The position numbers were made by a program, and so were the translations under genes. This document shows positions 15,510 to 22,397 of a stretch of 24,466 nt of DNA, in pieces (within the stretch, counting starts at the first letter, position 1; each line of letters opens with the position of its first letter). The stretch is taken from the NCBI GenBank assembly GCA_030835005.1, contig JAUQWT010000012.1, positions 1 to 24,466 of the forward strand, in the 5' to 3' direction. The notes beneath the pieces were generated by a model. It searched no databases and had not been told where the DNA came from. It worked only from the letters and a program-made list of their open reading frames with translations. This DNA comes from Ignavibacteria bacterium (GTDB lineage: Bacteria > Bacteroidota > Ignavibacteria > Tepidaquicellales > OLB5).

Positions 15510-15563
15510 GGGGCTAAAGCCCCTTTCTCTTTTCAATTTAAACCCACGACCTAAAGGTCGTGG
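15510..15563. repeat. Two-hairpin element C
   Basis: GGGGCTAAAGCCCC (15510-15523) and CCACGACCTAAAGGTCGTGG (15544-15563) are perfect palindromes with AA centres, 20 bases apart. Very similar paired palindromes are common between genes in Bacteroidota genomes. It lies past the end of the unknown-gene cluster and could also act as its terminator. There is only one copy in the window. Confidence 0.7.
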
Positions 15564-15640
15564 CAATTCAAAAACGGGGAATTAGAAGACTGAGGCATTA
15601 ATCCAAGCAATAATACACTTACCTTCAATAAATAACTTAT

Positions 15641-15648
15641 TATATTTG
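15641..15648 (+). promoter_or_regulatory. Candidate Bacteroidota -7 promoter element
   Basis: TATATTTG matches TAnnTTTG. TTAC at 15619-15622 is a weak upstream element at 18-base spacing. The position suits transcription of the secreted Cys-rich protein gene that starts 30 bases downstream with AGGAAAG ahead of its ATG. Confidence 0.45.
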
Positions 15649-15677
15649 TTAAACTAAAACACTTTTCAGGAAAGATC

Positions 15678-16061
15678 ATGAGAAAATTTTTGATTGTTGT
15701 TGTGCTTCTTTTGGGTGTGAAGTTTACATATTCAGACCAGCTCCAGTGGATAACAAAGGAACAGGCTGCCGAAACCAAAGCATATTTCGCTGATAATGAG
15801 ATCAAACAGGTAATACTTTGGTGCGCCTGCTGCGATAACGACATTAAAATGCTTGTTAATGTTGAGGGCGTAAGCTATAAACCGGCAAGTGATCCGAATT
15901 ATTATGAAGTATATCTTACCGGTACTACGTTTGACGGGAAGAAAGTGGATCAATCAGTTGATCTTGCTTATGTTCACATACTCCGCGGAAGCAAGTGGAG
16001 ATGCCTGGGTAAAGAGCTGAAGTTTGAGTGTGATCCCTGTACAAAAGCATTTAAGTTTTAG
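15678..16061 (+). CDS. Exported Cys-rich protein of unknown function
   Basis: A 127-residue protein with a Sec signal peptide (hydrophobic 4-15, probable cleavage near Y-S-D at 18-20). The mature part is about 107 residues and has six Cys: C49, C51 and C52 in W-C-A-C-C-D-N-D, C109, and C118-x2-C121 near the C-terminus. The two clusters could form disulfides or bind a metal. It is otherwise a small beta-rich domain with no family I can name. It has its own promoter candidate and AGGAAAG ahead of the ATG. The GNAT gene starts one base after its stop, so the two are probably co-translated. Confidence 0.78.
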   Translation: MRKFLIVVVLLLGVKFTYSDQLQWITKEQAAETKAYFADNEIKQVILWCACCDNDIKMLVNVEGVSYKPASDPNYYEVYLTGTTFDGKKVDQSVDLAYVHILRGSKWRCLGKELKFECDPCTKAFKF

Positions 16062-16062
16062 T

Positions 16063-16659
16063 GTGGCAGGAATAATTTCCCGAACATTAACTCTTGATGG
16101 TGTGCGTGCGAAACTTATCCCTCTTGATATCTCGCATGCAGAAGAACTATGGGAATCAGCAAAGGACGAAAGCCTCTGGGAGCATTATACTTTCCGCAGA
16201 ATGGAAAGCTTTGAGAACTTTAAGAAGTTCCTGACAGCATCAATAGAAGCAGCAAATGCCGGAGGTGAATTCACGTTCACTATCATAGATAAGAATTCCG
16301 GAAAAATGGTTGGGGGCACAAGTTTTCTGGATATTCAGCCTGTATCAAAGTCGCTTGAAATAGGAAGAACGTGGCTATCGAAACATCTTCACGGCTCCGG
16401 GGTTAACGAAGAGTGTAAATACCTGCTGCTTGGTTATTGTTTCAGTGATTTAAAGTTCATCCGGATATTTTTCAAGACAGACAGCAATAATATACGCTCT
16501 CAAAAAGCGATTGAAAAGATTGGCGCAAAGTTTGAAGGCATACTCCGCAATCACATGATACGAGAAGACGGAACTTTCCGCCACTCCGCTTATTATAGTA
16601 TTATAGAAAGCGAATGGGGTGAAGTAAAGAGTATGCTTGAGAAAAAACTAAACGGTTAA
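16063..16659 (+). CDS. GNAT acetyltransferase, RimJ/RimL-like
   Basis: A 198-residue GNAT (acetyltransf_3 type). It opens with the L-D-G-V-R-A-K-L-I-P-L-D strand typical of RimJ/RimL-type enzymes, has G-G-T-S-F-L-D, E-I-G-R-T-W-L in the acceptor region, and N-I-R-S-Q-K-A-I-E-K-I-G-A near the CoA site. The family transfers acetyl from acetyl-CoA to N-termini, amines or antibiotics; the substrate here is unknown. A TTG frame begins at 16024 but would overlap the upstream gene by 38 bases. GTG at 16063 fits one base after the upstream stop and just before the conserved domain, so it is preferred. Confidence 0.85.
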   Translation: MAGIISRTLTLDGVRAKLIPLDISHAEELWESAKDESLWEHYTFRRMESFENFKKFLTASIEAANAGGEFTFTIIDKNSGKMVGGTSFLDIQPVSKSLEIGRTWLSKHLHGSGVNEECKYLLLGYCFSDLKFIRIFFKTDSNNIRSQKAIEKIGAKFEGILRNHMIREDGTFRHSAYYSIIESEWGEVKSMLEKKLNG

Positions 16660-16672
16660 GGAGAAATTGATA

Positions 16673-17098
16673 ATGTTTAAATTAAGAACCCTGATTATTC
16701 TTTTTATTGCAATTGTGACTGTGTATTTTACCGCATGCAGCGGTTCGGTAATCCAGAAGGCTTCGCTTAGCGGGGGAAAGTGGCTGTTGTATGAGCTTGA
16801 CGGCTCACAATATACGGCACCCTCCGGAGGAGAAAATGTGTATATCGTTTTTGATGCTGCAACAAGCCAGGCCCGGGGCATGGCTTCGTGCAATACTTTT
16901 TCCGGAAGTTATGTTGCCGGCGGCGGTACTATCAAAATGGGACCGTTCATATCTACAAAGATGGCATGTGACGATATGTCCACGGAAATGAAATTCATGC
17001 AATCATTAAACAAGGCGGCATCTTACAAAATATCTTCTGCATCACTTTCCTTAATGGATGATGCAGGTTTAGTGCTTTGCAGGCTTAGGTTAGAATGA
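16673..17098 (+). CDS. META-domain lipoprotein 1
   Basis: A 141-residue lipoprotein. The start is ATG 16673, set by AAGGAG at 16658-16663 that overlaps the upstream stop. The signal sequence ends at lipobox Y-F-T-A-C with C22 as the lipidated residue. The mature part is one META domain: G-K-W-L-L-Y-E-L-D-G, A-S-C-N-T-F-S-G-S-Y, the S-T-K-M-A-C-D-D segment and the C-terminal E-x-x-F-M-Q-S-L-N helix. HslJ, the E. coli member, is an envelope heat-inducible lipoprotein linked to novobiocin tolerance; the molecular role of META domains is unknown. It follows the GNAT gene by 13 bases and is followed by a second META gene. Confidence 0.9.
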   Translation: MFKLRTLIILFIAIVTVYFTACSGSVIQKASLSGGKWLLYELDGSQYTAPSGGENVYIVFDAATSQARGMASCNTFSGSYVAGGGTIKMGPFISTKMACDDMSTEMKFMQSLNKAASYKISSASLSLMDDAGLVLCRLRLE

Positions 17099-17118
17099 AT
17101 AATCCTAAATAAAATTAC

Positions 17119-17544
17119 ATGATAAAAACATCAGAAAGTATTTTAATTCTACTCGTCGCGGCATTGTTTATGATACAAATAAACGGATGTTCGGGCAGCG
17201 AGGATGATTCACTCTCTTTGGAGTCTGTTAAATGGAAAGCAGAATCATTGAACGGAACAAAGCTGACTTTAGGCAAGGATATCACAATTGCGTTCGATAA
17301 GAAGACCTCGCGTGTTAGCGGGTTTGCGGGGTGCAATACTTTTTTGGGTATTTATGCCCGTAACACTGTAAAGCTTGCCTTTGGGGAGTTGGCTTCAACA
17401 GATATGTATTGTGATAAAATGCAGACGGAAACGGAATTTCTTGCTGCATTGGGCTCCGTTGAAAAGTTCAAGATCTCCGGCAGTAAATTGACGCTTATCA
17501 GTAAGGAAGTTCCGGTTATCGTATTCAGAAAGCTTGAAGACTAA
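17119..17544 (+). CDS. META-domain lipoprotein 2
   Basis: A 141-residue lipoprotein with a signal sequence ending at I-N-G-C (C24). The mature META domain has W-K-A-E-S-L-N-G, V-S-G-F-A-G-C-N-T-F-L-G, A-S-T-D-M-Y-C-D and T-E-F-L-A-A-L-G. It is clearly related to the preceding gene product but well diverged, so the pair is an old tandem duplication. The Cys pair in G-C-N-T and Y-C-D is kept in both and probably forms a disulfide. It starts 20 bases after its neighbour's stop with no clear ribosome-binding site and probably shares its transcript. Confidence 0.89.
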   Translation: MIKTSESILILLVAALFMIQINGCSGSEDDSLSLESVKWKAESLNGTKLTLGKDITIAFDKKTSRVSGFAGCNTFLGIYARNTVKLAFGELASTDMYCDKMQTETEFLAALGSVEKFKISGSKLTLISKEVPVIVFRKLED

Positions 17545-17681
17545 GCAGTTGTTTTTGTGCATACTTTTTTTTATCCGTGTTCTTAGAAATTGTGTTCTTG
17601 TGAAGATTGATATAGGGTACGGAATCTGTTCACCCGTGACTCTGCTCAATAAGAGTTATATAATATTCTAAAAATTCTTCT

Positions 17682-17689
17682 TATTTTTG
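17682..17689 (+). promoter_or_regulatory. Candidate Bacteroidota -7 promoter element
   Basis: TATTTTTG matches TAnnTTTG and lies about 65 bases ahead of the metallo-beta-lactamase-fold gene. No good upstream TTTG element is seen, and the region is AT-rich, so a chance match is possible. Confidence 0.3.
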
Positions 17690-17753
17690 TTTTACTCGCC
17701 CGTGTTAATTAACTGAAAAGACCTCTCAAATCTATTTACAGTAATTGTACTTA

Positions 17754-18812
17754 ATGAAATCTGTTACGGTTTTATGCGCTCTCCTCGTCTTATCTTCAAG
17801 CGTCTTCACGCAAGTTGAATTCAAAAAAGTAAAAGTAACGGATAATATATATTCGTTCATTCATCCAAACTCCACCAATGACTGGATAGATGCGAATTCT
17901 ACCGTAATATTCGGCAAAGATGAGGTGTTTGTAGTTGACGCAACCCTAACCCCAAAGACAGCAGCGGGTATTGTTGAATTCATTCAGCAGAAAACTTCGA
18001 ATCCTGTGAAACGTCTTTTGATAACCCACTGGCATTATGACCACTCGTTTGGGGCGGAGTCGTTTAAGAATGCTTTCCCGCAAATGGATATTATCTGCGG
18101 AAAACAGACTGATTCGCTGATCTTTGCCGGTTTTGATGAGTATCATAACAAAAGCCTGGATGAATTTGTGATTTATATTGATTCCACAAAGGCAGAGCTT
18201 GAACGCGGAACTTATGCTAACGGAAAAGCTCTGACCGATTACGAAAAGAGCCGCAGGGTGCAGGCAATTAAAGATTCGGAATTCTACATGCCCGAGCTAA
18301 GAAAAACAAAACCTCTTAAGCCATCGGTAACATTTGAGGCAAACCTGACCTTTTATGCAGGAGGCAAAGAAATACGGGTTTTTGGGAATGGCGCAGGACA
18401 CACCGAAAATGATGTTTTTGTGTATATTCCGGAAGACAGGGTTTTGGTTACAGGTGATCTGCTTTCCCATCCTGTTCCGCTTGCATTCAGCGTTTTTCCC
18501 AGCAAGTGGATCAAAACACTCAAGCAAATGGCTGAACTGGAAATCGATTACATTGTGCCGGGTCACGGAGATGTACTTGACGGCAAGGAGTATCTTCACA
18601 TTGTAATCAAAGCACTTGAAGATATCACGGCACAGGTAACAAAGCTAAACGCAGAGGGGAAAGCTCTCAAAGAGATCGTGAAAGAGGTAGACAAGGAAAC
18701 TCTGAAAACGAAGTTAGCCGGCGATAGCGAAGACAGAAAGTGGGCTTATGATAATCATTTTATATACGGGCTGATATATAGTGTTTATAATGAAGTAAAT
18801 CCAAAGCAGTAG
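17754..18812 (+). CDS. Exported metallo-beta-lactamase-fold hydrolase
   Basis: A 352-residue protein. The start is ATG 17754, since the upstream TTG adds only three residues before a good signal peptide (cleavage near F-T-Q). The MBL zinc site is complete: H92, H94, D96 and H97 in T-H-W-H-Y-D-H, H216 in G-H-T-E-N-D, D235 in V-T-G-D-L, and H271 in P-G-H-G-D. Periplasmic hydrolases of this type include subclass B beta-lactamases, quorum-signal lactonases and alkylsulfatases. The helical insert (about 125-190) and C-terminal helices do not let me choose, and resistance should not be assumed. It precedes the dioxygenase-like gene by 43 bases. Confidence 0.88.
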   Translation: MKSVTVLCALLVLSSSVFTQVEFKKVKVTDNIYSFIHPNSTNDWIDANSTVIFGKDEVFVVDATLTPKTAAGIVEFIQQKTSNPVKRLLITHWHYDHSFGAESFKNAFPQMDIICGKQTDSLIFAGFDEYHNKSLDEFVIYIDSTKAELERGTYANGKALTDYEKSRRVQAIKDSEFYMPELRKTKPLKPSVTFEANLTFYAGGKEIRVFGNGAGHTENDVFVYIPEDRVLVTGDLLSHPVPLAFSVFPSKWIKTLKQMAELEIDYIVPGHGDVLDGKEYLHIVIKALEDITAQVTKLNAEGKALKEIVKEVDKETLKTKLAGDSEDRKWAYDNHFIYGLIYSVYNEVNPKQ

Positions 18813-18855
18813 CCGGAAGAACTTTTAACAGGGTCCAAAAATATATCGCAAGAAT

Positions 18856-19554
18856 ATGAAACAAATATATAACTTCCTTCTTTTAAAAATCCTCGGAATA
18901 TTTCTCTTCCCGCTTGCGGGAATCTCCTGCGGACAGGACAATACAGATATTATAGAAGAACTGAAAACCCGCCTGCAATCACGCGAAGTTACAATTTCGG
19001 AAGTTCTTACGGATACCTCGCTTTTGTACCTTCATGCAAAAACACCTTTCAGGGAGATGATAAAACAATATGCCGATACAGGTATCATAAAAATAACTGC
19101 CGGGAGCGAACCAGGAGTAAAAACTTCTGTTCAATGCAGAGTACTAGATGAAGGCGGCAATGGATTACCGGGAGCGCTGGTTTATTTTTACCAGACTTCC
19201 GATAAGGGGTGGTATTCCGATACAGCCGCTCACATTTTAGTAAACAGCGGCGATTATAAACACGCGCGGTTATTTGGCTACACCAAAACCAATGCATTGG
19301 GATATATTAACATTGAAACAATCCGTCCAAACGGCTACCCGGATTCAGATCTCCCGGCACATATTCATGTTCAGGTAACGCCGCTTGATGCAGGCTTTGA
19401 AAGTGTGTGGACGGAATTCCTGTTTGAAGAAGACGAAAGATTGACGCCGGAAAGAAAGAAGCGCTCCATAGATGATGGGTATCTTGTTGCGAAAAGCACC
19501 GGTACACCGGAGAAAGCTTATTATTATTATGAGATCGTTTTGAGGAAGAAATAA
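18856..19554 (+). CDS. Exported intradiol ring-cleavage dioxygenase-like protein
   Basis: A 232-residue protein with an N-terminal signal ending in G-I-S-C (possible lipidation at C25). Residues about 88-185 resemble the intradiol dioxygenase beta-sandwich: V-L-D-E-G-G-N-G-L-P-G-A-L-V-Y-F-Y, T-K-T-N-A-L-G-Y, T-I-R-P-N-G-Y-P and P-A-H-I-H-V. Candidate iron ligands are Y120 (less certain), Y161, H169 and H171. The Arg that usually precedes P-A-H-I-H in protocatechuate dioxygenases is Leu here (L166), so the substrate may differ or catalysis may be altered. Classical members are cytoplasmic; an exported version suggests an extracytoplasmic aromatic substrate or a non-classical role. It lies 43 bases after the MBL gene, probably in the same transcript. 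Confidence 0.8.
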   Translation: MKQIYNFLLLKILGIFLFPLAGISCGQDNTDIIEELKTRLQSREVTISEVLTDTSLLYLHAKTPFREMIKQYADTGIIKITAGSEPGVKTSVQCRVLDEGGNGLPGALVYFYQTSDKGWYSDTAAHILVNSGDYKHARLFGYTKTNALGYINIETIRPNGYPDSDLPAHIHVQVTPLDAGFESVWTEFLFEEDERLTPERKKRSIDDGYLVAKSTGTPEKAYYYYEIVLRKK

Positions 19555-19561
19555 TGTAATC

Positions 19562-19600
19562 TTGCTCAAGTCACTACTGCTTCAATAAAGAAGAGAGCAA
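19562..19600. terminator. Possible bidirectional terminator
   Basis: TTGCTC (19562-19567) is the reverse complement of GAGCAA (19595-19600), with an inner CTTC/GAAG stem. It fills the short gap between the convergent dioxygenase-like and nth genes. The stem is short and imperfect. Confidence 0.35.
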
Positions 19601-20251
19601 TTATTCGAATTTTCCCCTGCTGGGGCACAGGTGATTTATCAAACACTCCATGCATAAAGGCTTGCGTGGTTTGCAGATAGTTCTGCCATGCTGGCCTATC
19701 AAATGAGAATACTGTACTTGTTTTTCTTCCGGGATAATTTCCTTTAAGTCTGCCTCAATTTTTTCTGGTTTTTCGGATGACGTCAGGCCAAGTCTTGTTG
19801 AGACGCGGATGAGGTGAGTATCGGTCATAATAGCCGGCTCGCCGAAACAATTTCCAAGAACAACGTTTGCGGTTTTCCTCCCAACGCCAGCAAGCAAGGT
19901 AAGTGCGTTCATTGTGCGCGGCACTTCGCCGTCAAATTTTTCGATGAGAGTTTTGCAGCAGCTGAGCACGCTTTTGGTTTTGTTTCGGTAGAAGTTTATT
20001 GAGCGGAGTTCGATTTCAAGTTCGGCAGGTGTGAGCTTCAGGAAATCCGATGGTGTTTTGTATCTTTTATACAGGGGAGTCATAACTGCATTAACTCTGT
20101 CATCAGTGCACTGGGCGGCGAGGAGTGTTGAGATCAGTAATTGAAATGGGTTTTCAAATTCAAGATGGCAACCGGCTTCGGGGTATTCCCGCCCAAGCAA
20201 TGATAATATCCTGAGCGCTTGTTCTGATTTATCTTTCTTCTTTTCCGGCAT
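19601..20251 (-). CDS. nth: Endonuclease III
   Basis: A 216-residue base-excision repair glycosylase/AP lyase for oxidised pyrimidines. The helix-hairpin-helix L-L-A-G-V-G-R-K-T-A carries the catalytic Lys K126, and the catalytic Asp is D144 in M-T-D-T-H. The C-terminal [4Fe-4S] motif is complete: C193-x6-C200-x2-C203-x5-C209. The DNA-contact loop reads L-L-A-A-Q-C-T-D (43-50), a small variation on the usual S-A-Q-A/T-T-D. Length is normal. It is a single gene, divergent from marR. Confidence 0.96.
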   Translation of the reverse strand: MPEKKKDKSEQALRILSLLGREYPEAGCHLEFENPFQLLISTLLAAQCTDDRVNAVMTPLYKRYKTPSDFLKLTPAELEIELRSINFYRNKTKSVLSCCKTLIEKFDGEVPRTMNALTLLAGVGRKTANVVLGNCFGEPAIMTDTHLIRVSTRLGLTSSEKPEKIEADLKEIIPEEKQVQYSHLIGQHGRTICKPRKPLCMECLINHLCPSRGKFE

Positions 20252-20366
20252 GAGTTTTTGGGTGATTTGGGCTTATTTTCCTACAAAAAATAGGGACTAA
20301 GAACAAGATTAACAATGTAAATTGCTATAAACAGATAATTATTCATAACTTATACTCTTATTACTC

Positions 20367-20404
20367 TATTTGATATATCAATAATAATATTGATATATCA
20401 AATA
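20367..20404. promoter_or_regulatory. Double MarR-type operator
   Basis: TATTTGATATATCAATA (20367-20383) and TATTGATATATCAAATA (20388-20404) are exact reverse complements separated by four bases. Each contains the perfect 12-base palindrome TTGATATATCAA (20370-20381 and 20390-20401). Their centres are 20 bases apart, about two helical turns, so two dimers could bind on one face. The site is 20 bases ahead of the marR start, the expected place for autorepression. Confidence 0.8.
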
Positions 20405-20424
20405 AGAAATATTATTTTGAATAT

Positions 20425-20850
20425 ATGGGCAAAATAAACTCGGCATTCTTCAGCAATCTTGAGCATAGCCTCAAATCATACAGGCAATTTGCACAGAAGA
20501 ACCTGATAAGTGAAAGTATTGATATTACTTTTGACCAATGGCTTGTAATGCAGACTCTGCATGATAATCCGGGATTGAATCAAAGAGAAGTAGCCTCTAT
20601 GGTATTTAAGGATGCTGCTTCCCTAACGAGGATAGTTGAGCTGCTTCTTAAGAAGGCATACCTTGAAAGAAAAGTTCATGAGGATAAACGGAGATCGCGC
20701 CTAAAGATCACTTCTGCGGGGAGTGCCGTGATGAAAAAAGCGTTTTACGTAATAAGTGATAGCCGCGAGAAAGCTCTGATGGGAATTGAGGATAGGCGGA
20801 TCAAAAAACTGCGCAAGGTGTTATCTAAAATAATCGAAAACTGCAGTTGA
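20425..20850 (+). CDS. MarR-family transcriptional regulator
   Basis: A 141-residue winged-helix regulator. The N-terminal dimerisation helices are followed by F-D-Q-W-L-V-M-Q-T-L, the DNA-recognition region L-N-Q-R-E-V-A-S-M-V-F-K-D-A-A-S-L-T-R (about 53-71), and the wing with D-K-R-R-S-R-L-K-I-T. All MarR landmarks are present. Such proteins are dimeric repressors released by small phenolic or oxidising ligands; no sensor Cys is present near the N-terminus, so thiol redox sensing of the OhrR type is unlikely. A double palindromic operator lies just upstream, implying autoregulation. The GNAT gene begins 20 bases after its stop and is the likely co-regulated target. Confidence 0.92.
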   Translation: MGKINSAFFSNLEHSLKSYRQFAQKNLISESIDITFDQWLVMQTLHDNPGLNQREVASMVFKDAASLTRIVELLLKKAYLERKVHEDKRRSRLKITSAGSAVMKKAFYVISDSREKALMGIEDRRIKKLRKVLSKIIENCS

Positions 20851-20869
20851 AGAGTTTCAATGATAAAGA

Positions 20870-21355
20870 ATGAATAAGATCAAACTCCGCCTCGCAGTAA
20901 ACAGCGATATTCCGGCAATAATGAGCCTTTTTAGTGATACCGTACGCAGTATAAACTCAAAAGATTACACTGCTGAACAGATTGATGTTTGGAGCGATAC
21001 AACGGGCACGGAGCGGACATGGGAGCACCGAATCAATGAGCAGTATTTTATTGTGGCTGAATCTGAAGGCACAGAAAGCATAACCGGGTTTTCTTCAATT
21101 GCCCGGAACGGTTATCTGGATTTTATGTATGTCCATAAAGATCAACAGCGCAAAGGTGTGGCAAGTGCTTTACTTGCAGAAGTTGAGCGCAGGGCCACTC
21201 AACAGAAAAACCCCGAGATATTCTCACATGTGAGCAAAACAGCAAAAGGATTTTTTCTAAAGCGGGGATATGTGCACCGTGAAGATCTGATCGATAAAGC
21301 AGGAGATACTGGTGTTGTGTTCATAAATGCCCTCATGGTCAAAGTACTGCGGTAA
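20870..21355 (+). CDS. GNAT acetyltransferase in the MarR operon
   Basis: A 161-residue GNAT. The CoA-binding motif is visible as F-M-Y-V-H-K-D-Q-Q-R-K-G-V-A-S-A-L-L (about 84-101), in the Q/R-x-x-G-x-A form. The N-terminus R-L-A-V-N-S-D-I-P-A-I-M-S-L-F matches the first strand/helix of the fold. It resembles YafP/putative acetyltransferases that end with F-F-L-K-R-G-Y. The substrate is unknown. Its place 20 bases behind marR suggests induction by the MarR ligand, perhaps to acetylate a toxic amine. Confidence 0.88.
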   Translation: MNKIKLRLAVNSDIPAIMSLFSDTVRSINSKDYTAEQIDVWSDTTGTERTWEHRINEQYFIVAESEGTESITGFSSIARNGYLDFMYVHKDQQRKGVASALLAEVERRATQQKNPEIFSHVSKTAKGFFLKRGYVHREDLIDKAGDTGVVFINALMVKVLR

Positions 21356-21486
21356 ACGTCTCAGCCTTTTAATAAGACTTTATTATTTTTATTATTACAT
21401 TATCACTGAGCGAGAATCTTCACAGAATCAGCCTACGGCATGCTGGTGATTCATGTTTTGTTAAGAAGATTATACTTTTTATGTAA

Positions 21487-22176
21487 ATGAAATTACCGGA
21501 AAAAGACATTTTAATCCGCGGCGAGCGCGAAACAGACATTGCCGCAATTCACGAAATAAACCTTTTGGCATTTGGTCAGGAAGACGAAGCAAAACTTGTT
21601 GACGCACTTAGAAAAGGGAAGTCGTATATAAAGGGGCTTTCACTTGTGGCCATTAAGGAAGACAAGGTTTTGGGGCACGCTATTTTTACAAAAGCGTTCA
21701 TCGTGAACAAAGCCGGCAAGCGCCAGGCTTGCATTGCTCTTGGCCCGATGGCTGTCCACCCTGAGCACCAGAGGCAGGGCATCGGCAGCAAGCTTGTTGA
21801 AGAAGGGCTTGAGCGGGGCAGGGAGCTTGCATTCAATTCTGCAGTTGTGCTTGGGCATAAAGAGTACTATCCGAGGTTTGGTTTTAAACTTGCTGCAGAA
21901 AGGAAGATAAGTTCAACTTTCCCCGCTGCAGAAGAATATTTCTTCATAATGGAGCTCAAAAACGGCGGGCTGAAAGGGATCTCGGGCGTTGTTCAATATG
22001 CAAGAGAGTTCAGTCTGGTTGCCGACGCTAAAAAGAAAGATCAGCAGAAGGAACAAACCGCAGAAGCGTCTAAAGAAAATCAGCAGGAAAACCCGTCTCA
22101 GCAAACCGGCGAAATTAATTTCGTGCAGTCCGGCAGTGAAAATCCTTTGAATTCAAATCCGCCCCCGCAGAATTGA
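21487..22176 (+). CDS. YhbS-like GNAT acetyltransferase with low-complexity tail
   Basis: A 229-residue protein. Residues 1-175 are a GNAT of the YhbS type: I-R-G-E-R-E-T-D-I-A-A-I-H, L-G-P-M-A-V-H-P-E-H-Q-R-Q-G-I-G-S (CoA loop at about 95-112), then the L-G-H-K-E-Y-Y-P-R-F-G-F segment typical of this subfamily. The C-terminal 50 or so residues are a disordered Gln/Glu/Lys/Ser/Asn/Pro-rich tail absent from usual YhbS proteins, which end near 170. The tail contains no stop or frame break. The substrate is unknown. A 131-base gap precedes it and a repeat-filled gap follows, so it is probably monocistronic. Confidence 0.87.
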   Translation: MKLPEKDILIRGERETDIAAIHEINLLAFGQEDEAKLVDALRKGKSYIKGLSLVAIKEDKVLGHAIFTKAFIVNKAGKRQACIALGPMAVHPEHQRQGIGSKLVEEGLERGRELAFNSAVVLGHKEYYPRFGFKLAAERKISSTFPAAEEYFFIMELKNGGLKGISGVVQYAREFSLVADAKKKDQQKEQTAEASKENQQENPSQQTGEINFVQSGSENPLNSNPPPQN

Positions 22177-22283
22177 ATTTCGTTGAGGCGAAATGAGTAC
22201 TCTTTGTGGAGGGTCTGAGGACCCGACACGACTTATCCCCAAAAACCAGAGTTTGGACAGAGAGAAGTGTATGGATAGCGCTA
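22177..22283. repeat. Cluster of small hairpins (composite intergenic element)
   Basis: ATTTCG/CGAAAT (22177-22194) and GGGTC/GACCC (22211-22224, four-base loop) are perfect small hairpins, and CCAAA/TTTGG stems follow at about 22242-22258. It directly follows the GNAT stop and abuts family B copy 4. I see no second copy in the window, so this is a guess at another repeat family. Confidence 0.45.
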
Positions 22284-22336
22284 AGACCCCTTCGTCCCGC
22301 CTTTGGCGGGCCACTCTCTCTTGTAAAGGGGGAGAC
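22284..22336 (+). repeat. Dispersed double-hairpin family B, copy 4
   Basis: AGACCCCTTCGT is followed by CCCGCCTTTGGCGGG (hairpin 1) and CTCTCTTGTAAAGGGGGAG (hairpin 2, imperfect), ending GAGACA. It is about 7 kb from the other three copies and is embedded in a 221-base gap with other hairpins. Confidence 0.82.
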
Positions 22337-22397
22337 AAAAATCTGAGGTGATTGCAATCAGACTTTAAACCAATTTCCTTTATTGATAAATTAATAA

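Noticed and set aside
11511..15563. Insertion sequence or MITE with a transposase nearby
   Set aside because: No transposase or RAYT-like gene is present in the window. The elements are small palindromes without visible target-site duplications.
16024..16062. TTG start for the GNAT gene
   Set aside because: It would overlap the upstream gene by 38 bases and add non-conserved residues; GTG at 16063 fits better.
17754..18812. Antibiotic-resistance beta-lactamase
   Set aside because: The zinc site is generic to the MBL fold, and flanking helices and context do not identify a lactamase.
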